Below, one piece after another: positions 38,777-48,102 of a stretch of DNA of 64,000 nucleotides. This DNA comes from Hyphomicrobiales bacterium. GTDB lineage: Bacteria > Pseudomonadota > Alphaproteobacteria > Rhizobiales > Rhizobiaceae. The stretch spans positions 41,291-105,290 of the forward strand of contig UEIF01000046.1 in the NCBI GenBank assembly GCA_900468805.1, read 5' to 3'. The notes under the pieces were generated by a model that was not told where the DNA came from, made no database searches, and was given only the letters and a program-made list of their open reading frames with translations. The translations under genes and the position numbers were made by a program. Each line of letters begins with the position of its first letter. Position 1 is the stretch's first letter.

Positions 38777-41101
38777 TCACGCCGGCTGCGATGCCTCGAC
38801 GACAGCAAGCGCCGCCATGTTGACCACGCCGCGCGAAGTCACCGACGGCGCCAGGATATGGGCCGGCATTGCCGTGCCGAGCAGGATCGGGCCGACATGC
38901 AATCCGTCGGTCATCGACTTGACGACGCCGAGGGTGATGTTGGCCGCATCGAGGTTCGGGAAGACCAGCAGGTTGGCTTCGTCATGCAGCGTCGTGTGCG
39001 GCATGACACGGCGGCGCAGCTCCTCGGAGATCGCGCTTTCACCGTGCATTTCGCCGTCGACTTCGAGATCGGGGGCCGCCTCGCGCACCAACTGCAGCGC
39101 ATTGCGCATCTTGGTAGCGCTTTCGGATTCACGCGAGCCGAAGTTCGAATGAGAGACGAGGGCAGCGCGCGGCGTGATGCCGAAACGCTTGATTTCCTCG
39201 GCAGCGAGCACCGTCGCCTCGGCGATTTCCTCGGCTGTCGGATTGAAGGTCACATAGGTGTCTGTGAAAAAGGTCGCACCGCGCTGCGAGATCATCAGAC
39301 TGAGGGCTGAGAAATCACAGACATCCTTACGCTTGCCGATGATCTGGCGCACGTCGCGCAGATGTTTCTCGTAACGGCCTTCGAGGCCGCAGATCAGCGC
39401 ATCCGCTTCACCGCGCTTCAACGCCAGGGCGCCGATGACGGTCGTGTTGGTGCGCACGATGGTGCGGGCGGCTTCCGGGATGACGCCTCGGCGGCCGACC
39501 AGCTGCAGATAAAGATCGACATATTCGCGGAAGCGCGGATCGTCCTCGGGATTGATGACCTCGAAATCCTGTAGCGGGCGGATGCGCAGGCCGTAGCGCT
39601 TCAGGCGCGTTTCGATGACCTGCGGACGGCCGATGATGATCGGCTCGGCAATGCCTTCTTCAAGCAGCACCTGGGCGGCGCGCAACACGCGCTCGTCTTC
39701 GCCTTCGGAGAAGATGACGCGCTTGCGCTCTGCCGTCTTCGCGGCCGCAAAGATCGGCTTCATGATGAAGCCGGAGCGGAAGACGAAGCGGTTCAGCTGG
39801 TCGAGATAGGCATCGAAATCGGCGATCGGGCGACGCGCGACACCGCTTTCGGCAGCGGCCCTGGCGACGGCAGGCGCGATGCGCAGGATGAGGCGCGGGT
39901 CGAAGGGCGAGGGGATGAGATAGTCAGGGCCGAAAATAGGGGTCTCGCCGGAATAGGCGCGGGCGGCGACGTCGGAAGGCTCCTCGCGGGCGAGGGCCGC
40001 GATGGCGCGCACGGCGGCCATCTTCATTTCCTCGTTGATCGTCTCGGCGCCACAATCCAGCGCGCCCCTGAAAATATAGGGGAAGCAGAGGACGTTATTG
40101 ACTTGGTTCGGGAAGTCCGACCGGCCGGTGCAGATCATCGCATCGGGCCGCGCGGCGCGGGCGAGATCCGGCATGATCTCCGGCGTCGGGTTGGCGAGCG
40201 CCATGATCAGCGGCTTGTCGGCCATCTGCGCAAGCAGTTCCGGCTTCAGCACGCCTGCGGCGGACAGGCCAAGGAAGACATCGGCGCCACCGATATTGTC
40301 GGCGAGCGTGCGGGTGTCGCTCTTCTGGGCGTAGATTGCCTTCCACTCGTCCATCAGTTCGACGCGGCCTTCATAGACGAGGCCTTCGAGATCGTGGACC
40401 CAGATGTTTTCGCGCTTGGCGCCGAGCGTCACGAGCAGGTTCAGACAGGCAAGTGCTGCCGCACCGGCACCGGAGGCGACGATCTTGACCTCGTCGATCT
40501 TCTTGCCGGCGAGTTCCAACCCGTTGAGGATCGCGGCGGCAACGATGATCGCGGTGCCGTGCTGGTCGTCGTGGAAGACCGGGATCTTCATCTTCTCGCG
40601 CAGCTGCTTCTCGATCTGGAAGCATTCCGGTGCCTTGATGTCCTCGAGGTTGATGCCGCCGAAGGTCGGCTCCAGCGAAGCGACGGTGGAAACCATCTGC
40701 TCGACACTTGCAGCATCCACTTCGATATCGAAGACGTCGATGCCGGCGAATTTCTTGAAGAGAACGGCTTTACCTTCCATGACCGGCTTGGAGGCAAGCG
40801 GGCCGATATTGCCGAGACCGAGAACGGCAGTACCGTTCGAAATCACGGCGACGAGGTTGGCGCGGGACGTGTAGTCGGCCGCCTGTTCCGGATTGTCACG
40901 AATGGCGAGACAGGGAGCGGCAACTCCGGGAGAATAGGCGAGCGCCAGGTCGCGCTGGTTGCCGAGCGGCTTGGTCGCCTGGATTTCCAGCTTGCCGGGG
41001 CGCGGATAGCGGTGGAAGAAAAGCGCCTGTTCGTCGAGGCTGCCGCCCGTCAGATTCGTTTCCGTCTTGGCTTTTTCCTGGGATTTTTCCTGGTGATCCA
41101 T
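38777..41101 (-). CDS. maeB: Malic enzyme with phosphotransacetylase-like domain
   Basis: A 774-aa two-domain enzyme. The N-terminal malic enzyme domain (to about residue 440) oxidatively decarboxylates malate to pyruvate (LALAYSPGVAAPCLAI, VFHDDQHGTAIIVAAAILNG, GAGAAALACLNLL for the cofactor). The C-terminal 330 residues look like phosphotransacetylase and serve regulation by acetyl-CoA in related enzymes. Rhizobia have an NAD-type (Dme, needed for nitrogen fixation on dicarboxylates) and an NADP-type (Tme) of the same build; I cannot say which this is. The start is at MDHQEKSQEKAK, with GGAAG upstream; the open frame runs 15 codons further. Confidence 0.92.
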   Translation of the reverse strand: MDHQEKSQEKAKTETNLTGGSLDEQALFFHRYPRPGKLEIQATKPLGNQRDLALAYSPGVAAPCLAIRDNPEQAADYTSRANLVAVISNGTAVLGLGNIGPLASKPVMEGKAVLFKKFAGIDVFDIEVDAASVEQMVSTVASLEPTFGGINLEDIKAPECFQIEKQLREKMKIPVFHDDQHGTAIIVAAAILNGLELAGKKIDEVKIVASGAGAAALACLNLLVTLGAKRENIWVHDLEGLVYEGRVELMDEWKAIYAQKSDTRTLADNIGGADVFLGLSAAGVLKPELLAQMADKPLIMALANPTPEIMPDLARAARPDAMICTGRSDFPNQVNNVLCFPYIFRGALDCGAETINEEMKMAAVRAIAALAREEPSDVAARAYSGETPIFGPDYLIPSPFDPRLILRIAPAVARAAAESGVARRPIADFDAYLDQLNRFVFRSGFIMKPIFAAAKTAERKRVIFSEGEDERVLRAAQVLLEEGIAEPIIIGRPQVIETRLKRYGLRIRPLQDFEVINPEDDPRFREYVDLYLQLVGRRGVIPEAARTIVRTNTTVIGALALKRGEADALICGLEGRYEKHLRDVRQIIGKRKDVCDFSALSLMISQRGATFFTDTYVTFNPTAEEIAEATVLAAEEIKRFGITPRAALVSHSNFGSRESESATKMRNALQLVREAAPDLEVDGEMHGESAISEELRRRVMPHTTLHDEANLLVFPNLDAANITLGVVKSMTDGLHVGPILLGTAMPAHILAPSVTSRGVVNMAALAVVEASQPA

Positions 41102-41387
41102 CGCCGCTTCCAATCGTCCTTCAAAGTCTTTTGAAGACTCCTCCATACATCAATCGACCGGCCTGGACAGTACGGAAATGGCCGCAGGGGAACTTTTTGA
41201 CCCGGACGGTAAAGGGGAGCTGACATTAGAGCCTTCCCTGATCGGATTGCGGCACTTCACCAGGGACGCTCTGACCGGTGGATTGATCGGCTTCGCAGGG
41301 CTTTCCTGCGTTTTGTCATCTTCCTGATACACGAGTCTGATTTTGGAAGGCTAGACGAAGAACGATGGGACACGAGCGGAAAGGCTT

Positions 41388-42209
41388 GTGATAGACATGA
41401 TGGAACCCCGGCGCTTCCGCACCCTCTTCATTTCCGATGTGCATCTCGGCTCCAAGGCTGCGAAGGCAGATTTTCTGCTGGATTTCCTTAGGTATCACGA
41501 GGCTGACACGATCTACCTCGTCGGCGATATCATCGATGGCTGGCGCCTGAAGCGCAGCTGGTACTGGCCGCAGGTCTGCAACGACGTGGTCCAGAAGCTC
41601 TTGCGCAAGGCGCGCAAGGGTACGCGCGTCGTCTATATCCCCGGCAATCACGACGAATTCCTGCGCGCCTTTCCGGGCACACATTTTGGCGGCATCGAAG
41701 TCGTCGACCGCATCATCCATGACGGCGCCGACGGCAAGAAGTACCTCGTCCTGCATGGCGACGAATTCGACGTCGTTGTGCGCAACGCCCGACTGCTCGC
41801 CTATCTCGGCGACTGGGCCTATGACACGGCGATCCGCATCAATATCGTGCTTGCCGCGATCCGCCGCCGTCTCGGCATGCCCTACTGGTCGTTTTCGGCC
41901 TGGGCCAAGCTGCAGGTGAAACATGCCGTCAATTTCATCGGCGAGTTCCAGCGCGTGGTTGCCGAGGAAGCCCGCAAGAGCGGCGCCGACGGTGTCATCT
42001 GTGGCCATATCCATCACGCCGTGATCGAGGATATGGAAGGCATCCGCTATATCAACACCGGCGACTGGGTCGAAAGCTGCACGGCAATCGTCGAGCATGA
42101 AGACGGCACTTTCGAACTCATCACCTGGCGCGCGCTGACCAGCAACGTGCCGGCACTGACCTCCATCGAATTGCTTGAAGAGGGTGATTTCGCCCCGCAG
42201 GCCGCCTGA
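41388..42209 (+). CDS. LpxH-like metallophosphoesterase
   Basis: A 273-aa calcineurin-like phosphoesterase. The metal ligands appear in FISDVHLGS, LVGDIIDGW, IPGNHDEFLR, VLHGDEFD and VICGHIHHA. The pattern matches the UDP-2,3-diacylglucosamine hydrolase (LpxH) group, but rhizobia usually make lipid A through another hydrolase (LpxI), so this long paralog may act on a different phosphodiester or pyrophosphate. The start is uncertain between GTG 41388 (AAAGG 3 nt before) and ATG 41397. The 286-bp gap before it shows nothing recognisable. Confidence 0.78.
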   Translation: MIDMMEPRRFRTLFISDVHLGSKAAKADFLLDFLRYHEADTIYLVGDIIDGWRLKRSWYWPQVCNDVVQKLLRKARKGTRVVYIPGNHDEFLRAFPGTHFGGIEVVDRIIHDGADGKKYLVLHGDEFDVVVRNARLLAYLGDWAYDTAIRINIVLAAIRRRLGMPYWSFSAWAKLQVKHAVNFIGEFQRVVAEEARKSGADGVICGHIHHAVIEDMEGIRYINTGDWVESCTAIVEHEDGTFELITWRALTSNVPALTSIELLEEGDFAPQAA

Positions 42210-42225
42210 ATATTGCGCGCGTACC

Positions 42226-42331
42226 GTGCCGGCGGCTTTCTGCCGGCACATCCAGGAATTTAGCCCGCCGCCGCTTTGCGACAGGCCCTATTTATTTTTT
42301 AAATCGTTTTGGTTTATTTTTTTAATCGTTT
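42226..42331. repeat. Hairpin and AT-rich 22-bp direct repeat before the HcaT-like gene
   Basis: A perfect 8-bp hairpin GTGCCGGC-N8-GCCGGCAC (42226-42249) probably ends the phosphoesterase transcript. Then TTTATTTTTT-A-AATCGTTT (42291-42309) recurs at 42313-42331 with a 22-bp period, close to two helical turns, in an otherwise GC-rich context. The second copy continues into AATCG-TTT-CGATT, a short palindrome. Confidence 0.5.
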
Positions 42332-42406
42332 CGATTGGGCTATTTCTCGCCATAGTCGTGCTTGATTGGATGTGTTAGGCAACGCACAGTTTCCTTCAGG
42401 TCCATC

Positions 42407-43627
42407 ATGATTCCCGCACAAAATCCCTCGACGGGTGAGGGAGCGCCGCCGCGCTTCCGGCTGCTCAGCGCGCTCTGCTACAGCGCGCCGCTGCTGGTCA
42501 ACGGTATCGTCCTGCCCTTCTTCCCCGTCTGGCTTTCGACCCACCAGTTCAACGATCATCAGATCGGCACCATCCTCGCCGTGCCGATGATCGTGCGCGT
42601 TCTCGTCGCCCCGATCGTGGCTGTCTTTGCGGACCGCATGCGGGAACGGGCACATGTGCTCTTATGGTCGGGGGCGCTATCGCTGCTGACGGCGGTGGCG
42701 CTCTACTGGACGTCGAGCTTCTGGTCGGTGCTGATCGTCTTTGCGCTGCAGGGCGCCACTTTCGCGCCCTATGTGCCTGTCGTCGAATCCATCGTGATAT
42801 CAGGCGTACGCCGCTGGGGGCTGGACTATGGCTCGATGCGCGTCTGGGGTTCCATCGCCTTCATCGTTTCGACGATGCTCGGCGGCGAACTGGTCGGCCG
42901 CTGGGGTGGCGGCATGGTGCTGCCAATCATGATCTTCGGCTTCATTTTGACTATCGCCATGGCGATATTCTGTCCGCGCATCGGACCGACACGGCGGCGC
43001 GGCCAGCCGATCAACCTTCCGGCGACGACAGGCAGCGGGCTGAGGGAACCGCATCTGCTCCTGCTGCTGCTCGGCGTTTCGATCCAGCAGGCGAGCCACG
43101 CGCTGCTCAACGCCTTTTCCTCGATCTACTGGCACCATCTCGGCTTCTCGGGAACAGAGGTCGGCATTCTCTGGAGTGCCGGCGTTGCCTCGGAAGTGAC
43201 GGTCTTCTTCCTCTCCCGACACCTCAACCGCCGCTTCAATGCCTGGACGCTGATCCGCTTCGGCTGTGCGGTCAGCGTCTGCCGTTGGGTGTTCTTTCCG
43301 ACGGAGACAAGTTTCCTCGGCTTCTTCACGCTGCAGTGCCTGCACGGTTTCACCTATGCCTTCGTGCATACCGGCGTGCAGCGGCGCATCGTCGCCACGG
43401 TGCAGGAGACGCAGGAAGCTTCAGCCCAGGGCGCCTATTTCTTCTATATCGGCATGGCCTCGGGGCTGATGACCATTGCGTCAGGCTATATCTACGCCGC
43501 GCTCGGCCTCTACAGCTATTACGTGATGGCCTGTGTCGCCGCCTTCGGGCTCACCCTTGTCATCATCGCCTATTACCTTCAGCCCCAGAGGTTGGCTTCG
43601 GGCGGGAATACCAGGGAGCCAGCATAA
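42407..43627 (+). CDS. MFS transporter, HcaT/phenylpropionate-permease-like
   Basis: A 406-aa 12-helix protein of the MFS_1-like group (LacY-type nucleoside/phenylpropionate symporters). Typical are the opening RFRLLSALCYSAPLLVNGIV, LPFFPVWLSTHQFNDHQIGT, the WGSIAFIVSTMLGG motif and LQCLHGFTYAFVHTGVQRRI. The substrate is unknown. I use the ATG at 42407; the upstream in-frame residues are not membrane-like. Its last 49 bp overlap the 3' end of the convergent dipeptide epimerase gene, an unusually long tail-to-tail overlap. Confidence 0.85.
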   Translation: MIPAQNPSTGEGAPPRFRLLSALCYSAPLLVNGIVLPFFPVWLSTHQFNDHQIGTILAVPMIVRVLVAPIVAVFADRMRERAHVLLWSGALSLLTAVALYWTSSFWSVLIVFALQGATFAPYVPVVESIVISGVRRWGLDYGSMRVWGSIAFIVSTMLGGELVGRWGGGMVLPIMIFGFILTIAMAIFCPRIGPTRRRGQPINLPATTGSGLREPHLLLLLLGVSIQQASHALLNAFSSIYWHHLGFSGTEVGILWSAGVASEVTVFFLSRHLNRRFNAWTLIRFGCAVSVCRWVFFPTETSFLGFFTLQCLHGFTYAFVHTGVQRRIVATVQETQEASAQGAYFFYIGMASGLMTIASGYIYAALGLYSYYVMACVAAFGLTLVIIAYYLQPQRLASGGNTREPA

Positions 43628-44562
43628 TTCAGGCCGGGCTCGCGGTCGCGGGCCAGGAGCAACGGGCCGTCGAGATCGACGAAATCGGCGTCCTGCGCCA
43701 ACAGAACGGCGGGCGCCATCGCAAGCGAAGTGCCGACCATGCAGCCGATCATGATGGAGAAGCCGAGGCGCTGCGCTTCTTCCTTCATTTCCAGCGCCTC
43801 AGTCAGGCCGCCCGTCTTGTCGAGCTTGATGTTGATCGCGTCATAGCGGTCGGCGAGGCTTGCGAGATCGCCGGTGTGATGCACGCTTTCATCGGCGCAG
43901 ACGAGAACGTGGCGGGCGATCTCGGCCAGAATGTCGTCGCGACCGGCCGGCAGCGGCTGTTCGACCAGCGCGATATTGGCTTCGGCCGCTATACGCAGAT
44001 GATGTTCCAGCCGATCCTCCGGCCAGCCCTCATTGGCATCGAGAATGATGGCCGCATTGGGGGCCGCCTCACGAACCGCACGGATACGGCTTTCGTCGTC
44101 GCCGGTGCCGACCTTGACCTTCAGAAGCGGGCGCTGCGCGTGTGTGCGGACCTGCGCTGCCATGACGTCGGGCTCACCGAGCGAGATCGTATAGGCCGTG
44201 GTCAGCGGCTTCAGATGCCTGAGATCGAGGCGGGAGGCGACGCTCCTGCCTGACAGTTTGGCCTCCAGATCCCAGAGGGCGCAATCGACGGCGTTGCGCG
44301 CCGCACCGGGTGGCATGGCATGCAAAAGTTCGGCGCGCGAAATGCCTTCCTCTATCAGCGGGCGGGCCGATTCGATCTGCGCGAGCACGCTTTCAATCGT
44401 CTCGCCGTAGCGGCGATAGGGCACGCATTCGCCAAGCCCGCTCTTGCCTGATTCGCTCAGCGTGCAGGTAATCACCTCGGCGGAGGTTTTCGCCCCTCTG
44501 GAAATGGTGAAAGTGCCGGCAATCGGGAATGAATTCATCTGGATATCAAGGTGACGCGGCAT
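43579..44562 (-). CDS. dgcA: L-Ala-D/L-Glu epimerase (enolase superfamily)
   Basis: A 327-aa enolase-superfamily enzyme of the dipeptide-epimerase type, which recycles murein peptides by epimerising L-Ala-D-Glu. Seen are the catalytic lysine pair in LLKVKVGTG and NIKLDKTGG, and the metal ligands in ILDANEGW, LVEQPLP and VCADESVHH, with the late GCMVGTSLAMAP loop. GGAGAG precedes the ATG. It overlaps the MFS gene tail-to-tail and is divergent from the mla operon, whose first codons lie very near its own start. Confidence 0.88.
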   Translation of the reverse strand: MPRHLDIQMNSFPIAGTFTISRGAKTSAEVITCTLSESGKSGLGECVPYRRYGETIESVLAQIESARPLIEEGISRAELLHAMPPGAARNAVDCALWDLEAKLSGRSVASRLDLRHLKPLTTAYTISLGEPDVMAAQVRTHAQRPLLKVKVGTGDDESRIRAVREAAPNAAIILDANEGWPEDRLEHHLRIAAEANIALVEQPLPAGRDDILAEIARHVLVCADESVHHTGDLASLADRYDAINIKLDKTGGLTEALEMKEEAQRLGFSIMIGCMVGTSLAMAPAVLLAQDADFVDLDGPLLLARDREPGLNYAGSLVFPPEANLWG

Positions 44563-44580
44563 AATTGCTCTCCTGCGAGC

Positions 44581-45834
44581 ATGGAAATTGCGCGGTGCTT
44601 CTGTATATTAACGCGCTGGGCGGCGAACGATAAGGTTCGCGAGTCGGAACTGTCGCTGCAAGCATTGAAAGACACAAGTCATTTGAAGTCCGAGAAACGC
44701 AACGCCGCCTCGCTGCATGTGGACGACCGAGCCGAGGGCTCGGGGCAGCATGTGCATCTTGAAGGCAATTGGCGCAGCGCCAACATCCATCTCGTCCTGC
44801 AGGATTTCGAGAAACTGGCGCGCAGCAACAGCGGTGACCTGACGCTCGATCTTTCCAGTGTCACCGATATCGACACGGCCGGCATCTGGTTACTTTGCCG
44901 GCTAAAGAAACAGCAGGAAGCGGCGGGCCGCGCGGTTCGTTTCGAGGGCACGAACGAGCATATAGACGAGCTGATCGCCACCTTCTCCAAGGATCCTGAA
45001 AAGCAGGAGCCGGAGCAGAAGGAAAAGCTCTCGATCGCCCAGCTCATCTTCGCGCCGATCGGCCGGATGACGCTCGATGTCTGGGACAATGTGGCGGCCG
45101 CCATGTATATCCTGGGATCGGCGGTGCGCGGCGCGCAGATGAAGTTCGGCCGCGGCAGCGGCGTTTCGCCGGCCTCGATCGTCAACCAGATCGACCATAT
45201 GGGCGTGCGCGCCGTTCCGATCATCCTGCTGATGTCCTTCCTGATCGGCGCGATCATCGCGCAGCAGGGCGCCTTCCAGCTTCGTTATTTCGGTGCAGAA
45301 ATCTTCGTCGTCGATCTCGTCGGCATCCTGCAACTGCGCGAAATCGGCGTGCTTCTGACCGCCATCATGATCGCCGGCCGCTCGGGCAGCGCCATCACCG
45401 CCGAAATCGGCTCCATGAAGATGCGCGAGGAAGTCGACGCACTGAAGGTGATGGGCCTCAACCCGATCGGAGTGCTGATCTTCCCGCGGCTGGTGGCGCT
45501 GACAGTCGCTCTACCGCTGCTGACGGTGATTGCCAACTTCGCCTCGCTCGGGGGAGCGGCTGCGGTCGCCTATCTTTATTCGGGCATTACGTTTGCCACC
45601 TTCCTGTCGCGCCTGCATGAGGCCGTGACGCTTTCGACCATATTGGCCGGCATGATCAAGGCGCCCTTCATGGCGCTGGTCATCGGCATTGTCGCGGCCG
45701 TCGAGGGCTTGAAGGTTGGCGGCAGTGCCGAATCGCTTGGCCAGCATGTGACGGCCGCCGTCGTGAAGGCGATTTTCGTCGTCATCCTGATGGACGGGCT
45801 TTTTGCGATGTTCTATGCAGCGATTGATTTCTGA
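44581..45834 (+). CDS. mlaE: STAS-MlaE ABC transporter permease
   Basis: About 417 aa: an N-terminal STAS-like domain (about residues 45-135, LTLDLSSVTDIDTAGIWLLC) fused to an MlaE permease with five to six helices (PIILLMSFLIGAIIAQQGAF, LREIGVLLTAIMIAGRSGSA). In the Mla system the permease moves phospholipids between inner membrane and the periplasmic MCE ring; a separate STAS protein (MlaB) does the job that the fused domain does here, as is usual in alphaproteobacteria. The start is uncertain because no clear ribosome-binding site precedes the ATG at 44581. It is the first gene of a four-gene operon. Confidence 0.9.
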   Translation: MEIARCFCILTRWAANDKVRESELSLQALKDTSHLKSEKRNAASLHVDDRAEGSGQHVHLEGNWRSANIHLVLQDFEKLARSNSGDLTLDLSSVTDIDTAGIWLLCRLKKQQEAAGRAVRFEGTNEHIDELIATFSKDPEKQEPEQKEKLSIAQLIFAPIGRMTLDVWDNVAAAMYILGSAVRGAQMKFGRGSGVSPASIVNQIDHMGVRAVPIILLMSFLIGAIIAQQGAFQLRYFGAEIFVVDLVGILQLREIGVLLTAIMIAGRSGSAITAEIGSMKMREEVDALKVMGLNPIGVLIFPRLVALTVALPLLTVIANFASLGGAAAVAYLYSGITFATFLSRLHEAVTLSTILAGMIKAPFMALVIGIVAAVEGLKVGGSAESLGQHVTAAVVKAIFVVILMDGLFAMFYAAIDF

Positions 45835-45835
45835 C

Positions 45836-46699
45836 ATGGCGGGCGGCGTGGATCAGCAACCAATCGAAACGACCAGAAACGAGGCCGGGAAGGCGGAACG
45901 CGATGTCGTGCTGTCGGCGCGCGACGTCACGGTCGGTTTCGGGCCTAAAGTGGTTCTCGACAAGCTCAACCTCGATATCTACCGCGGTGAAATCCTCGGC
46001 TTCGTCGGCGCTTCGGGCACTGGCAAATCGGTGCTGATGCGCACGGTACTCCGCCTGCTGCCGCGCCGTTCCGGCACCATCAAGATCCTGGGCCAGGATT
46101 TCGACGAGCTGGACGAACCGGAGCGCAATGCGCTCGACATGCGGCTCGGCGTGCTGTTCCAGCAGGGCGCGCTCTTCTCCTCGCTGACGGTGAAGGAGAA
46201 TATCCAGGTGCCGATGCGCGAATATCTGGATCTGCCTGTTACGCTGATGGATGAACTGGCGCATCTGAAGATCCGCATGGTGGGGCTCGCCGCCGACGCT
46301 GCCGACAAATATCCTTCCGAGCTTTCGGGCGGCATGATCAAGCGCGCGGCGCTTGCCCGTGCCCTGGCACTCGACCCCGAACTCGTCTTCCTCGATGAGC
46401 CGACATCGGGCCTCGATCCCATCGGTGCTGCGGAATTCGATGAACTGATCGCCAATCTGCGCGATAGCCTGGGGTTAACCGTCTATATGGTGACCCACGA
46501 CCTCGACAGCCTGTTTTCGGTCTGCGACCGTATTGCCGTGCTTGGAAAGAAGCGGGTAATGGTGGAAGGAACGATCGACGACATGCTGGCCTACGACGAT
46601 CCGTGGGTTCAGGCCTACTTCAAGGGCAAGCGCGCGCGTTCGATCGTGCCGCAGGACGACGCGCCGGCGGCCCGGGCGCAGCATGACAGCGGGAAGTGA
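45836..46699 (+). CDS. mlaF: Mla-type ABC transporter ATPase
   Basis: A 287-aa ABC ATPase. Walker A is GASGTGKSV, the signature is LSGGMIKRAALARALA, Walker B is LVFLDEPTSGLDP, and the switch His is in VTHDLDS. It powers phospholipid transport with the MlaE-type permease encoded just upstream (1 bp between stop and start). The start is the ATG giving MAGGVDQQPIETT; an upstream ATG at 45815 would overlap the permease gene. The C-terminal tail (about 30 residues after the nucleotide-binding domain) is typical of MlaF. Confidence 0.93.
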   Translation: MAGGVDQQPIETTRNEAGKAERDVVLSARDVTVGFGPKVVLDKLNLDIYRGEILGFVGASGTGKSVLMRTVLRLLPRRSGTIKILGQDFDELDEPERNALDMRLGVLFQQGALFSSLTVKENIQVPMREYLDLPVTLMDELAHLKIRMVGLAADAADKYPSELSGGMIKRAALARALALDPELVFLDEPTSGLDPIGAAEFDELIANLRDSLGLTVYMVTHDLDSLFSVCDRIAVLGKKRVMVEGTIDDMLAYDDPWVQAYFKGKRARSIVPQDDAPAARAQHDSGK

Positions 46700-46708
46700 C
46701 CGGAGACG

Positions 46709-48079
46709 ATGGAAACCAAAGCCAATTACACGATCGTCGGTTTTTTCACCGTCTTGGTGATCGCAGCCGCATTCGGTTTCGTCTACTGGATGGCCGAATA
46801 TGGCCGCAGCGGTCCGATGGCCGAGCTGATCGTGCGCATTCCGGGCTCCGCCAACGGTTTGAGCGTCGGTTCGCCTGTTCGATTCAACGGTATCCAGGTC
46901 GGTTCGGTGCAGACGCTGTCCATCGATGCCGACGATCCGCAATATTCGCTGGCTTTCACCGAGGTGCGCTCGGATGCGCCGATCTATCCCTCCACCAAGG
47001 CGGCCCTTGAAATCCAGGGCCTGACGGGCGCGGCCTATATCGAGCTGTCGGGCGGCCGCAAGGAAGACAAGAACATTCTCCAGCAGGCGCTGGAAAGCGG
47101 CAAGCGCGCGGTCATTGTCGCCGACCAGTCGAGCGTGACCAACCTGCTTGCAACGGCCGACAAGATCCTCGACCGCGCCAATGATGCCGTCGGTGACGTG
47201 CAGGGCTTCGTGCGCGATGCGCGCGGACCGCTGACCAAGACCTTGCAGAATGCCGAGACCTTCTCGGATGCGCTCGCCAAGAATTCCGGCAATATCGACA
47301 GCTTCCTGCAGAGTGTCGGCGATCTCTCCAACACCGTTCGGAACGTTTCAGGGCGCGTCGATTCGACCCTCGCTGCCGTCGAGGATCTGGTGAAGGCCGT
47401 CGATGCCAAGAAGATCAACACGATCCTGGCCAATGCCGAGAAGGTGAGCCGCGACGTGGCCGACGCCTCGGGCGATCTCAAGGGCCTGGTCGCCAAATTC
47501 GATCAGACGGTCACGACCTATAACGAATTCGGCAAGAAGGCGCAGGTGACGCTCGATCGTGTCGATACGCTGGTCGCCGCGATCGACGCCAACAAGGTCA
47601 AGGGTTCTGTCGACGATATTGCCCAGGCGACAAAGGATGCGCGCGCCGCCGTCGCCTCGATCCGCGACGTGACCAACACCGTGTCGGACCGCCGCAAGGA
47701 TATCGACCAGACGATCCAGGACGTCCAGCAGATGGCGAACAAGCTGAACTCTGCTTCGACCCGCGTCGACGGTATCCTGATCAAGGTCGACGCGCTGCTG
47801 GGCTCCGACAATACGAATTCGCTCTTCACCGAGGCGCGCGCCACGCTGGAATCGTTCAAGAAGGTCGCCGACAACGTCAATGCCCGCATCGGGCCGATCG
47901 CCGACAATCTGCAGAAGTTCTCGGGCAGCGGATTGCGTGATGTCGAGACGCTGATCAACGAGTTGCGCGGGACCGCGAACAACCTCAACAATGCCATCAC
48001 CAATTTCGACCAGAACCCGCAGCGGATCATTTTCGGCGGACCGACGGTTAAACAATATGACGGGCGCACGCGGCGCTAA
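46709..48079 (+). CDS. mlaD: MCE-family substrate-binding protein (MlaD)
   Basis: A 456-aa protein anchored by one N-terminal membrane helix (NYTIVGFFTVLVIAAAFGFV). An MCE domain follows (about residues 38-120, GLSVGSPVRFNGIQVGSVQT and LEIQGLTGAAYIELSGG), then a long helical, coiled-coil-like C-terminal region (residues 140-440). MCE proteins form hexameric rings through which lipids pass; the extended helices may build a tunnel across the periplasm as in longer MCE proteins. E. coli MlaD is only about 180 aa, so this is the long type. Nine bp separate it from the ATPase gene. Confidence 0.92.
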   Translation: METKANYTIVGFFTVLVIAAAFGFVYWMAEYGRSGPMAELIVRIPGSANGLSVGSPVRFNGIQVGSVQTLSIDADDPQYSLAFTEVRSDAPIYPSTKAALEIQGLTGAAYIELSGGRKEDKNILQQALESGKRAVIVADQSSVTNLLATADKILDRANDAVGDVQGFVRDARGPLTKTLQNAETFSDALAKNSGNIDSFLQSVGDLSNTVRNVSGRVDSTLAAVEDLVKAVDAKKINTILANAEKVSRDVADASGDLKGLVAKFDQTVTTYNEFGKKAQVTLDRVDTLVAAIDANKVKGSVDDIAQATKDARAAVASIRDVTNTVSDRRKDIDQTIQDVQQMANKLNSASTRVDGILIKVDALLGSDNTNSLFTEARATLESFKKVADNVNARIGPIADNLQKFSGSGLRDVETLINELRGTANNLNNAITNFDQNPQRIIFGGPTVKQYDGRTRR

Positions 48080-48102
48080 ACGGAATTCAGAGGTAGCGTA
48101 AT

